A DNA stretch of 64,000 bases from Mytilus galloprovincialis (Eukaryota > Mollusca > Bivalvia > Mytilida > Mytilidae). This document shows positions 48,401-60,009 of the stretch, piece after piece; position 1 is the first letter of the stretch; every line of letters begins with the position of its first letter. A program made the translations under genes and the position numbers. The notes under the pieces were generated by a model. That model searched no databases. It worked only from the letters and a program-made list of their open reading frames with translations, and was not told the DNA's origin. Location: positions 60,719,078 to 60,783,077 of the forward strand of contig NC_134841.1 of the NCBI RefSeq assembly GCF_965363235.1, read 5' to 3'.

Positions 48401-49522
48401 GATTCTTGATTATGACTTAAAACTTTAAACACTTCTTAGTTATATTAATCTCAATATCTGTATACTTTTTGGTGATGATTCAAAATTTCATTTTTGAGTT
48501 ATTGAGTATTTTGTAAAAAAGGGGGAGGGTTTTTTTACATGTCGCGCCATATCTCAAAAACTATTTATGATTATTGCTTAAAACTTTACACATGTCTTTG
48601 TTATATTAATCTCAATATCTGAATACTTTTTGGTGATGATTCAAAATTTCATTTTTGAGTTATTAGTATTTTGTAAAAAAGGGGGAGGTTTTTTTTTACA
48701 TGTTGTGCCGTATCTCAAAAACGATTTATGATTATTGCTTAAAACTTTACATACTTCTTTGTTCTATTAATCTAAAGATCTTTATACTTTTTGGTGATTA
48801 TTCAAAATTTTATTTTTGAGTCATTGAGTATTTTGTAAAACAGGGGAGTTTTTTTTACATGTCGCGCCGTATCTCAAAAATAAGTTATGAATATTGCTTA
48901 AAACTTTACACACTTCTTTGATATATTAATGTAAAGATCTGTATACTTTTTGGTTTTGATTCAAAATTTTATTTTGGTAATATTTAGTTTTTGTGAAAAA
49001 AAACCAGGGTGGGGGGTTTCACATGTCCCGCCGTGTCTCTAAAACAATATATGGTTATTGCTTAAAACTTTCTCATAAACTATTTATGATTATTGCATAA
49101 GACTTCCACATAAGACGTAGGGCGTATCATGCGCTCATGGCGCAGCTGTTTATTTGGTTATTGATATGAAAGACAAGCCGTGTACCAGGGACATACACAC
49201 ACAAAAAAGATGTGTTAAATGGTCTATAATGTGTATAACATGATTAAACTGAGACGTTAGAGAAAGTATAAAGTTTTCACTACCAACAGAGCAAGATGCA
49301 GGACTGAATGGCATGCGCAAATAAGTGAATTTCAATTAAATCATTACCTAATTCCTTTGCCAGTTCTGCTTCTCTGGCTTCTGCAACCTGTATAGCTTCC
49401 TCTAACTGCTCATAATTTTTAAGTGCCAACTCGAACTGAGCTACTCTTATAATGCCCCTACAAAACCTGACCACAGCCTGCTGATTCGGCTCGTCATCCT
49501 TAAACTTTGCTGACATGTCCAT
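45442..49522 (-). CDS. Unknown five-exon gene, 360-residue charged coiled-coil-like protein
   Basis: Exons 49522-49348, 47865-47533, 46878-46796, 46259-45968 and 45641-45442; AG/GT borders and phases all join (1083 nt). Residues 1-58 are a probable helical segment (MDMSAKFKDDEPNQQAVVRF... EEAIQVAEAREAELAKEL). Exon 2 begins GRYRYGDKFDEKEMSIFSREF and becomes Glu/Thr-rich. Exon 3 is IPKRSGKIIAVNPFITRNF. Exon 4 (residues 198-294) is Lys/Glu-dominated, probably a long charged helix or coiled coil. Exon 5 ends GKRLQDLFRSLICSKK. No signal peptide or membrane segment. The exon opens right after an acceptor two bases before ATG, so an upstream exon exists; a GTGTG|GTGAGT donor at 49751/49750 is a candidate. 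The exon 2 acceptor is the least certain point. I do not recognise the protein. A truncated duplicate lies at 36748-38664. Confidence 0.6.
47052..47267. mobile_element. Foldback element with ~57-bp inverted ends and TAA duplication
   Basis: Left end AGCCGATTTCATTGAGTGTG and right end CAGTCAATGAAATCGGCTG are inverted, and pairing continues to TTTGGTTAGCTTGCTT. The central part has its own short inverted repeat around CTATCTGTCTGTAGGACTAG. TAA lies on both sides, and the left duplication copy has a single TAA at the empty site (about 37164). Confidence 0.88.
48094..49154 (+). mobile_element. CGCCCGTTAAAA repeat element with ~170-bp tandem modules
   Basis: Begins ATACGCCCGTTAAAATTTTG, then a GTCC/GTCT microsatellite (48148-48205), then four or five modules of about 170 bases each containing TATCTCAAAAA, TTGCTTAAAACTTTAC and GTATACTTTTTGGTGAT. 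Ends GGGCGTATCATGCGCTCATG. Absent from the left duplication copy (about 38303), so the empty site is known. Confidence 0.82.
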
Positions 49523-49974
49523 ATCTGTATAAAAAATAATATAATTATCTTTAGAAATTTTTTAAAATAAATTCGTTGTAGTTAAAAAAAAGAAAGGTCA
49601 ACACAAAATTAAAAAACCAGCATTGGAAAACAGATTTAAAATTATTATAAATAGGAACCCGGCAGCCAAAAATATCCGGCTATTGTACATATTCAAGGAC
49701 AGAAACCCTGAGTACGAGAGGAAAAATGTACCAAAAACATATATACTCACCACACTTTCTTCCTTTTACTTCGATTTACCGATGAACTCGAAATAAAACG
49801 ATGATTAGAATGCGCTAAAATTTATCCGGCTTTGTTGTATCGGCGACAAGTCGACGATAACGTTACCATCGGATATGTTTATGACGTTTATAAATGTCAT
49901 CGTCACAGTGGTCAAATGCAGCCATTTCCATTTGTATAAGCTTCAGTCCATTAATTCATTGATCTATTATTGGT

Positions 49975-50310
49975 TGTTAACGTACAGTGACAAATGTTTC
50001 ATGCATGTTTCAGACAATCATGTTAACGTACAGTCTCAAATGTTTCTTGCATGTTCCAGACATTGAATCATGTTAACGTACACTGGTACAGTGTCAAATG
50101 CTTCATGCATGTTTCAGATAATCATTTAACATACAGTGGCTAATGTTTCATGCATATTTCTGACAATCATGTTAACGTACAGTGATAAATGTTTCATGCA
50201 TGTTTCAGACAATCATGTTAACGTACAGTGGCAAATGTTTCATGCATGTTTCAGACAATCATGTTAACGTACAGTGGCAAATGTTTCATGCATGTTTCAG
50301 ACAATCATAA
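49975..50310. repeat. Tandem repeat, 46-bp unit, about seven copies
   Basis: Unit begins GTTAACGTACAGTGGCAAAT and contains TTTCATGCATGTTTCAGACA. The left duplication copy has only one unit (about 42649-42700), so the array grew after the duplication or shrank there. Confidence 0.9.
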
Positions 50311-50745
50311 CTGCATGAGTTTAATGTTCACAGCATAATTTTAGTTTAAGCAAAGACATAACAATAAACAACAATAAAATGATGACCACTATAGTAACTC
50401 AATTCTTGTTTTATGACATCAACGAATGAGACTTTTAAATGGATTTTTTTCAAATGATTAACGCGAACAGTGCCACTAGCGGAACAAGACCTGCTTACCT
50501 TTCATGAGCACTGTTTTTGATGGAGTATATGTTGCGCATTCTTTAATTTCCTGTGTGGTACTTTATCATATGAACTGTTATATATTCGTCTTAAAAAATG
50601 AATATTGGTAGCAGCATTGCTAATTGGTGCATGGTAGAGGTTTATCAAGTTTTGAAAGTGGGTCATGAACGTTTGGTAGTTGAATTCGACCTAAACGGGT
50701 TTTTCTAATGTAAAAAAAAAAATTGCCGCCATGTTTAATAGTTTT

Positions 50746-53700
50746 CTTATGCTGCTCACATTCAGTGTATTGTATGGTATGTATAGTATTGGTGGTTACC
50801 TTATGCTGCTCACATTCAGTGTATTGTATGGTATGTATAGTATTGGTGGTTACCTTATGCTGCTCACATTCAGTGTATTGTATGGTATGTATAGTATTGG
50901 TGGTTACCTTATGCTGCTCACATTCAGTGTATTGTATGGTATGTATAGTATTGGTGGTTACCTTATGCTGCTCACATTCAGTGTATTGTATGGTATGTAT
51001 AGTATTGGTGGTTACCTTATGCTGCTCACATTCAGTGTATTGTATAGTATGTATAGTATTGGTGGTTACCTTATGCTGCTCACATTCAGTGTATTGTATG
51101 GTATGTATAGTATTGGTTATGTATAGTATTGGTTTCTTATGCTGCTCACATTCAGTGTATTGTATGGTATGTATAGTATTGGTGGTTACCTTATGCTGCT
51201 CACATTCAGTGTATTGTATGGTATGTATAGTATTGGTGGTTACCTTATGCTGCTCACATTCAGTGTATTGTATGGTATGTATAGTATTGGTGGTTACCTT
51301 ATGCTGCTCACATTCAGTGTATTGTATGGTATGTATAGTATTGGTGGTTACCTTATGCTGCTCACATTCAGTGTATTGTATAGTATGTATAGTATTGGTG
51401 GTTACCTTATGCTGCTCACATTCAGTGTATTGTATGGTATGTATAGTATTGGTGGTTACCTTATGCTGCTCACATTCAGTGTATTGCATGGTATGTATAG
51501 TATTGGTGGTTACTTTATGCTGCTCACAATTGTATGGTATATATAGTATTAGTGGTTACCTTATGCTGCTCACATTCCGTGTATTGTATAGTATGTATAG
51601 TATAAGTGGTTACCTTATGCTGCTCACATTCAGTGTATTATATGGTATGTTTAGTATTGGTGGTTACCTTATGCTGCTCACATTCAGTGTATTGTACGGT
51701 ATGTATAGTATTGGTGGTTACCTTATGCTGCTCAGATTCAGTGTACTGTATAGTATGTATAGTATTAGTGGTTACCTTATGCTGCTCACATTCAGTGTAT
51801 TATATGGTATGTATAGTATTGGTGGTTACTTTATGCTGCTCACATTCAGTGTATTGTACGGTATGTATAGTATTGGTGGTTACCTTATGCTGCTCACATT
51901 CAGTGTATTGTATGGTATGTATAGTATTGGTGGTTACCTTATGCTGCTCACATTCAGTGTATTGTATGGTATATATAGTATTGGTGGTTACCTTATGCTG
52001 CTCACATTCAGTGTATTGTATAGTATATATAGTATTGGTGGTTACCTTATGCTGCTCACATTCAGTGTATTGTATAGTATGTATAGTATTGGTGGTTACC
52101 TTATGCTCCTCACATTCCGTGTATTGTATGGTATGTATAGTATTGGTGGTTACCTTATGCTGCTCACATTCAGAATATTGTATAGTATATATAGTATTGG
52201 TGGTTACCTTATATATGCTGCTCACATTCAGTGTATTGTATGGTATGTATAGTATTGGTGGTTACCTTATGCTGCTCACATTCAGTGTATTGTATGGTAT
52301 GTATAGTATTAGTGGTTACCTTATGTTGCTCACATTCAGTGTATTGTATGGTATATATAGTATTGGTGATTACCTTATGCTGCTCACATTCCGTGTATTG
52401 TATGGTATGTATAGTATTGGTGGTTACCTTATGCTGCTCACATTCCGTGTATTGTATAGTATGTATAGTATAAGTGGTTACCTTATGCTGCTCACATTCA
52501 GTGTATTATATGGTATGTTTAGTATTGGTGGTTACCTTATGCTGCTCACATTCAGTGTATTGTACGGTATGCATAGTATTGGTGGTTACCTTATGCTGCT
52601 CAGATTCAGTGTATTGTATAGTATGTATAGTATTAGTGGTTACCTTATGCTGCTCACATTCAGTGTATTGTATGGTATATATAGTATTGGTGATTACCTT
52701 ATGCTGCTCACATTCCGTGTATTGTATTGTATGTATAGTATTGGTGGTTACCTTATGCTGCTCACATTCCGTGTATGGTATGGTATGTATAGTATTGGTG
52801 GTTACCTTATGCTGCTCACATTCAGTGTACTGTATGGTATGTATAGTATTGATGGTTACCTTATGCTGGTCACATTCCGTGTATTGTATGGTATGTATAG
52901 TATTGGTGGTTACCCTATGCTGCTCACATTCAGTGTATTGTATGGTATGTATAGTATTGATGGTTACCTTATGCTGTTCACATTCAGTGTATTGTATGGT
53001 ATGTATAGTATTGGTGGTTACCTTATGCTGCTCACATTCAGTGTATTGTATGGTATGTATAGTATTGATGGTTACCTTATGCTGGTCACATTCCGTGTAT
53101 TGTATGGTTTGTATAGTATTGGTGGTTACCTTATGCTGCTCACATTCAGTGTATTGCATGGTATGTATAGTATTGGTGGTTACCTAATGCTGCTCACAAT
53201 TGTATGGTATATATAGTATTAGTGGTTACCTTATGCTGCTCACATTCAGTGTATTGTATGGTATGTATAGTATTGGTGGTTACCTTATGCTGCTCACATT
53301 CAGTGTATTGCATGGTATGTATAGTATTGGTGGTTACCTTATGCTGCTCACAATTGCATGGTATATATAGAATTAGTGGTTACCTTATGCTGCTCACATT
53401 CAGTGTATTGTATGGTATGTATAGTATTGGTGGTTAGCTTATGCTGCTCACATTCAGTGTATTGTATGGTATGTATAGTATTGGTGGTTACCTTATGCTG
53501 CTCACATTCAGTGTATTGTATAGTATGTATAGTATTGGTGGTTACCTTATGCTGCTCACATTCAGTGTATTGTATGGTATGTATAGTATTGGTGGTTACC
53601 TTATGCTGCTCACATTCAGTGTATTGCATGGTATGTATAGTATTGGTGGTTACTTTATGCTGCTCACAATTGTATGGTATATATAGTATTAGTGGTTACC

Positions 53701-56700
53701 TTATGCTGCTCACATTCAGTGTATTATATGGTATGTATAGTATTGGTGGTTACTTTATGCTGCTCACATTCAGTGTATTGTACGGTATGTATAGTATTGG
53801 TGATTACCTTATGCTGCTCACATTCAGTGTATTGTATGGTATGTATAGTATTGGTGGTTACCTTATGCTGCTCACATTCAGTGTATTGTATGGTATGTAT
53901 AGTATTGGTGGTTACCTTATGCTGCTCACATTCAGTGTATTGTATAGTATGTATAGTATTGGTGGTTACCTTATGCTGCTCACATTCAGTGTATTGTATG
54001 GTATGTATAGTATTGGTGGTTACCTTATGCTGCTCACATTCAGTGTATTGCATGGTATGTATAGTATTGGTGGTTACTTTATGCTGCTCACAATTGTATG
54101 GTATATATAGTATTAGTGGTTACCTTATGCTGCTCACATTCAGTGTATTATATGGTATGTATAGTATTGGTGGTTACTTTATGCTGCTCACATTCAGTGT
54201 ATTGTACGGTATGTATAGTATTGGTGGTTACCTTATGCTGCTCACATTCAGTGTATTGTATAGTATGTATAGTATTGGTGGTTACCTTATGCTGCTCACA
54301 TTCAGTGTATTGTATGGTATGTATAGTATTGGTGGTTACCTTATGCTGCTCACATTCAGTGTATTGCATGGTATGTATAGTATTGGTGGTTACTTTATGC
54401 TGCTCACAATTGTATGGTATATATAGTATTAGTGGTTACCTTATGCTGCTCACATTCAGTGTATTATATGGTATGTATAGTATTGGTGGTTACTTTATGC
54501 TGCTCACATTCAGTGTATTGTACGGTATGTATAGTATTGGTGGTTACCTTATGCTGCTCACATTCAGTGTATTGTATGGTATGTATAGTATTGGTGGTTA
54601 CCTTATGCTGCTCACATTCAGTGTATTGTATGGTATATATAGTATTGGTGGTTACCTTATGCTGCTCACATTCAGTGTATTGTATAGTATATATAGTATT
54701 GGTGGTTACCTTATGCTGCTCACATTCAGTGTATTGTATGGTATGTATAGTATTGGTGGTTACCTTATGCTGCTCACATTCCGTGTATTGTATGGTATGT
54801 ATAGTATTGGTGGTTACCTTATGCTGCTCACATTCCGTGTATTGTATGGTATGTATAGTATTGGTGGTTACCTTATGCTGCTCACATTCAGAATATTGTA
54901 TAGTATATATAGTATTGGTGGTTACCTTATATATGCTGCTCACATTCAGTGTATTGTATGGTATGTATAGTATTGGTGGTTACCTTATGCTGCTCACATT
55001 CAGTGTATTGTATGGTATGTATATTATTGGTGGTTACCTTATGCTGCTCACATTCAGTGTATTGTATGGTATATATAGTATTGGTGATTACCTTATGCTG
55101 CTCACATTCCGTGTATTGTATGGTATGTATAGTATTGGTGGTTACCTTATGCTGCTCACATTCCGTGTATTGTATAGTATGTATAGTATAAGTGGTTACC
55201 TTATGCTGCTCACATTCAGTGTATTATATGGTATGTTTAGTATTGGTGGTTACCTTATGCTGCTCACATTCAGTGTATTGTACGGTATGTATAGTATTGG
55301 TGGTTACCTTATGCTGCTCAGATTCAGTGTATTGTATAGTATGTATAGTATTAGTGGTTACCTTATGCTGCTCACATTCAGTGTATTGTATGGTATATAT
55401 AGTATTGGTGATTACCTTATGCTGCTCACATTCCGTGTATTGTATTGTATGTATAGTATTGGTGGTTACCTTATGCTGCTCACATTCAGTGTATTGTATG
55501 GTATATATAGTATTGGTGATTACCTTATGCTGCTCACATTCCGTGTATTGTATGGTATGTATAGTATTGGTGGTTACCTTATGCTGCTCACATTCCGTGT
55601 ATTGTATAGTATGTATAGTATAAGTGGTTACCTTATGCTGCTCACATTCAGTGTATTATATGGTATGTTTAGTATTGGTGGTTACCTTATGCTGCTCACA
55701 TTCAGTGTATTGTACGGTATGTATAGTATTGGTGGTTACCTTATGCTGCTCAGATTCAGTGTATTGTATAGTATGTATAGTATTAGTGGTTACCTTATGC
55801 TGCTCACATTCAGTGTATTGTATGGTATATATAGTATTGGTGATTACCTTATGCTGCTCACATTCCGTGTATTGTATTGTATGTATAGTATTGGTGGTTA
55901 CCTTATGCTGCTCACATTCAGTGTATTGTATGGTATATATAGTATTGGTGATTACCTTATGCTGCTCACATTCCGTGTATTGTATTGTATGTATAGTATT
56001 GGTGGTTACCTTATGCTGCTCACATTCCGTGTATGGTATGGTATGTATAGTATTGGTGGTTACCTTATGCTGCTCACATTCAGTGTATTGTATGGTATGT
56101 ATAGTATTGATGGTTACCTTATGCTGGTCACATTCCGTGTATTGTATGGTATGTATAGTATTGGTGGTTACCCTATGCTGCTCACATTCAGTGTATTGTA
56201 TGGTATGTATAGTATTGATGGTTACCTTATGCTGTTCACATTCAGTGTATTGTATGGTATGTATAGTATTGGTGGTTACCTTATGCTGCTCACATTCAGT
56301 GTATTGTATGGTATGTATAGTATTGATGGTTACCTTATGCTGGTCACATTCCGTGTATTGTATGGTTTGTATAGTATTGGTGGTTACCTTATGCTGCTCA
56401 CATTCAGTGTATTGCATGGTATGTATAGTATTGGTGGTTACCTAATGCTGCTCACAATTGTATGGTATATATAGTATTAGTGGTTACCTTATGCTGCTCA
56501 CATTCAGTGTATTGTATGGTATGTATAGTATTGGTGGTTACCTTATGCTGCTCACATTCAGTGTATTGCATGGTATGTATAGTATTGGTGGTTACCTTAT
56601 GCTGCTCACATTCAGTGTATTGTATGGTATATATAGTACTGGTGGTTACCTTATGCTGCTCACATTCAGTGTATTGCATGGTATGTATAGTATTGGTGGT

Positions 56701-57052
56701 TACCTTATGCTGCTCACAATTGTATGGTATATATAGTATTAGTGGTTACCTTATGCTGCTCACATTCAGTGTATTGTATGGTATGTATAGTATTGGTGGT
56801 TACTTTATGCTGCTCACATTCAGTGTATTGTGTGGTATATATAGTACTGGTGGTTACCTTATGCTGCTCACATTCAGTGTATTGCATGGTATGTATAGTA
56901 TTGGTGGTTACCTTATGCTGCTCACAATTGTATGGTATATATAGTATTAGTGGTTACCTTATGCTGCTCACATTCAGTGTATTGTATGGTATGTATAGTA
57001 TTGGTGGTTACCTTATGCTGCTCACATTCAGTGTATTATATGGTATATATAT
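50746..57052. repeat. Satellite, 54-bp unit, about 117 copies
   Basis: Unit begins CTTATGCTGCTCACATTCAG and ends ATTGGTGGTTAC; successive starts at 50746 and 50800 give 54 bases. Variants include TATAGTATG for TATGGTATG, CCGTGTATTG for CAGTGTATTG, and a shortened unit with CTCACAATTGTATGG that recurs at about 51527, 53200, 53352, 53668, 54090, 54408, 56452, 56720 and 56928. Long open frames on both strands follow from the unit being 18 codons; they are not evidence of genes. Confidence 0.97.
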
Positions 57053-57160
57053 GTTAGACTCAGATCGACGTCCGGCCTCTAATCGACGTCCGTTCCTCAC
57101 ATCGACGTCACATTCTCAAATCGACGTCCAATATTTTGATACTCTAATCTACGTCCAATG
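57053..57160. repeat. ATCGACGTCC short repeat cluster
   Basis: ATCGACGTC or ATCTACGTCC occurs five times in about 100 bases, 17-28 bases apart, right at the end of the satellite. Each contains the palindrome GACGTC or a variant. Confidence 0.8.
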
Positions 57161-57259
57161 TGACGGCATGTATTGCCAAAACTACACCCGATTGATTTTA
57201 GTCGATTGTAGTCGTCTTAAATTGATGTCCAATATCAATAAATAATAAATTACTGGACA

Positions 57260-57460
57260 TAACTAAGGCTGTTAGTTTTCTCGTTTGAATTGTTTTACAT
57301 TGTCATTTCGGGGCCTTTTATAGTTGACTATGCGTTATGGGCTTTGTTCATTGTTGAAGGCCGTACGGTGACCCATAGTTGTTAATTTACGTAATTTTGG
57401 TCTCTTGTGAAGAGTTGTCTCATTTGCATTCATACCAAATCTTTTTTTTTATATCAATTG
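57260..57460 (+). repeat. Dispersed mussel-type short repeat
   Basis: TCTCGTTTGAATTGTTTTAC, GGGCCTTTTATAG, GAAGGCCGTACGGTGACC and GAGTTGTCTCATTTGC occur in order; the reverse complement of the same order is at 44445-44640. Probably a SINE-like or short DNA element; class not determined. Confidence 0.6.
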
Positions 57461-57814
57461 TTTACGCTTATACATGTGCATGTTTTGTAGGGTTCAAACA
57501 TTAATACATACTTTCCATATAATGTTTTTTCAACCAGAATTAGATATCATGCATATTAAAGTTTATCTTGATAAAAAGTTAATTGAATCGATCTACATAG
57601 TAGTTTGTCATTCCTATTCATAATCATAAATGACATGCATGTAAGTGTATGTGAAGGAGAAAGCAACTTAACGACAAAGAAAACCAAACGATATCTAAAG
57701 GGGAATTATTCAATTTTCAACAATAGACAAAATAAGGAAATTACAGCCAATTGTTGTTTTATTAGTATTATAATTCGGACTATGTAAGATATTTTTCAAC
57801 ATTTTTTTCAATAC

Positions 57815-57925
57815 ATTATGCTGCTCACATTTAGTGTATTGTACGGTATGTATAGTATTGGTGGTTACCTTATGCTGCTCACATTCAGTGTATTGTATAG
57901 GTATATATAGTATTGGTGGTGTCAC
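57815..57925. repeat. Two stray units of the 54-bp satellite
   Basis: Two consecutive units, the first with CACATTTAGTG and the second ending at a GTCACGG junction. They lie 760 bases beyond the main array, separated by unrelated repeats. Confidence 0.95.
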
Positions 57926-58249
57926 GGAATATAAGTTCCTTCATAATATAAGTTCCAAAAGGAAGAAATTTTCTGGAATATTATTTCTACAGGAATAAAT
58001 GTTACAGTATATGTTCCTAACGGAATAAATAGTATAGAATATTTGATCCAACAGGAATAGGTATAATGACACTGCTTATAACAAAGTTTCCAGTTGAACT
58101 TCTGTTAGGCGGAACACATATACGTTGGCAGTGGTTTGAATGCGCATTTTAAGAATTGATAGATTATGTCTTCATCGTATGTAAATTTAGCACATTCCGT
58201 CCAGTAAGGGATTAGTATCATAACACAACCTTATAAGTCGAAAACAAAC

Positions 58250-59690
58250 AGACAGTGACATGGCAAAACAAACCGTAGTGAAATATTGTAAACCTTTACT
58301 CGTGCCGCAATTAACAACATTGATCAAGCTATTTTTAGAAACTGGTGTATTTCCTGATAGACTCAAGCAGTTTCAAGTAGCAGCACTGCAAAAAAAAAAC
58401 CCCAACAACAACCAACTTGACAAAGACATAAAAAGCCTGTCAGCGTTCTTCCATTTTTTTTTCTAAAATTTATGAAAAGGTGTTTGAAATTCAACTTGGT
58501 AATTTTTTGGAAAATATTTTTCATCCCGCTTATTTGTGTGCTTTTAGACCTGTCCATTGATGTCAGACCACACTGTTACGACAGCTAGAAGGTAAGCGTG
58601 CAGCGTTAAATAACAACCAGTATATAGCTGCTGTTCTAGGGGACCTTTCGAAGGTCTTTGATTGTCTACCACATGAAATTCTGCTTAATAAATCATCACC
58701 ATATATATAGGGTGTCTTTTTTCATTCTATTTCACTTCTTAAATCTTATTTCACAAACAGGAAACAACAAATTAAAATTAATAGTATTCTTAGCAGTTAG
58801 GCTTACATTCATAAAGGGGTTCCCGAGGGTTCTATCTTTTGGCATGGCAATTCTGTAACAATAAAAATTCCCAAAATAAAAACTGCAAGAAAGAGCACTG
58901 AGGTTTGTGTACGAAGACCATTCAAGCTCATATCAACAGTTGCTTGAAAAGGTTAAGATGCATCCACTGCATATTAACAGACAAATATCAATGGTAATGG
59001 AAACTTTTAATATAGTTAAAATGAATTAGTTCCTGTCTGTTTACATGATCTATTAAATGTAAAAGAGGGTGGTAAAGGGTTATTTTCGTGCAACGTGATC
59101 AACGTTTTTTTTTATTTCACGTTCAACGCGTTTTTACTTTTTTATTTGACGTTCAGTCGTGCAAGACGGGTGCCTCGTTCAACGTGTTCTGCTTATTTAA
59201 TTTTACGTGCATCGTGATTTTCAAAGTCTTATTTTGCGTGCTCGGTATTTTTCAAATAAAATTCAAACCCTTGGCAGGGATCGTCAAGAAATACTTTTTA
59301 AAAGCCGTAAACCAATTATATCATAAATGTGTATACTAAATCGGGAATATCAAGTAAAACAAAAAGTTAATATATACAAGAAGGCAGTGACGCAGTCACA
59401 AAAAGGTTCAAATAAAAGTATTTATTTTTCGTGCAACGTTCATTACAGAAATTATTTCACGTTCAACGTGAAATTATGTCTTATTCACGTTTTTTTCGTG
59501 CAAGCAGCCCCCCTTTACCACCCTCGTAAAAGATTGTAATTAAAATATTCTTTCAGATATAATAATATACTGGATATAACATATGTAAAATCTGCACAGT
59601 TTGGTAAGAAAAGTTATAAATTTGCAGCTGCTACTCTGTTCCTACTCTGTGGAACAGAGAACAGCCTACTTGACCATTTCAGGACTGAAA
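58250..59690 (+). mobile_element. CR1-like LINE fragment, split by an insertion
   Basis: Contains pieces of a non-LTR reverse transcriptase: LIKLFLETGVFPDRLK near 58330, CAFRPVH then TLLRQLEGKRAALNNNQYIA near 58600, DLSKVFDCLPHEILL (58640-58685), SYFTNRKQQIKIN and KGVPEGS near 58820. The C-terminal part RFVYEDHSSSYQQLLEKVK is near 58900 and resumes after the insertion (59532-59690) with FGKKSYKFAAATL. Many frame changes; the catalytic YxDD block is missing. Wording of the motifs is closest to the CR1 group. Confidence 0.75.
59065..59525. mobile_element. Inverted-repeat element inserted in the LINE, GTAAAA duplication
   Basis: Ends GAGGGTGGTAAAGGG and CCCTTTACCACCCTC are inverted; TTTTCGTGCAA follows inward on both sides. 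GTAAAA flanks it at 59059-59064 and 59526-59531. The interior is rich in ACGTTCAACG-like phrases, with no coding capacity. Confidence 0.9.
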
Positions 59691-59710
59691 ACATTTTTTT
59701 TTCTCAATTT

Positions 59711-60009
59711 AGGGAGCTACCATTTGATTTTTGGGGGGGGGGGATGCTAGGATGAAAAATTTTGTCCTGCATTTTTTTAGCTGTAATCTCTGTCATGCCT
59801 TTTTATTTTTCACTCTGTTCGGTCCTGTTTTTTTTTTTTTTTTTTTTTAGTTTATCCTGACTTTTTATTACCTAAATTGTAAATTGTAGTCCTGACTTTT
59901 TTTTTGCAAGTGTCTCGTCCTGCCTTTTTTTTTTACTCAAAACTCGTCCTGCCTATTTTTTTAAAAATTTCATCCTAGCCCCCCATAAAATTCAAATGCT
60001 AGCTCCCTT
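59711..60009. mobile_element. GGGAGCTACC inverted-repeat element, T-rich interior
   Basis: Left end AGGGAGCTACCATTTGATTT, right end AAATTCAAATGCTAGCTCCC. The interior is a series of (T)n blocks separated by CCTG or CCTGCC. An opposite-strand relative ends at 34586. Confidence 0.78.

Larger units (their letters stand above)
46600..50504. repeat. Segmental duplication, right copy (B)
   Basis: Partner of 36505-42826, with exons 1-3 of the unknown gene. Insertions found only here are the foldback element (47052-47267), the CGCCCGTTAAAA element (about 48094-49154) and a tandem expansion (49975-50310). Confidence 0.85.

Noticed and set aside
50465-50600. Possible further Penelope-like tail right of the duplication boundary
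   Set aside because: Similarity to 19600-19720 is visible (GACCTGCTTACC, GTTTTTGATGGAG) but too weak and short to list as a separate element.
50746-57052. CRISPR-like regular repeats
   Set aside because: There are no unique spacers; the whole 54-bp unit repeats, and the DNA is animal.
50723-57245. Very long open frames (up to 686 codons) that look like repeated membrane proteins
   Set aside because: They come from a 54-bp satellite, are open on both strands and in more than one frame, and switch frame at the shortened units. No splice signals or codon bias.
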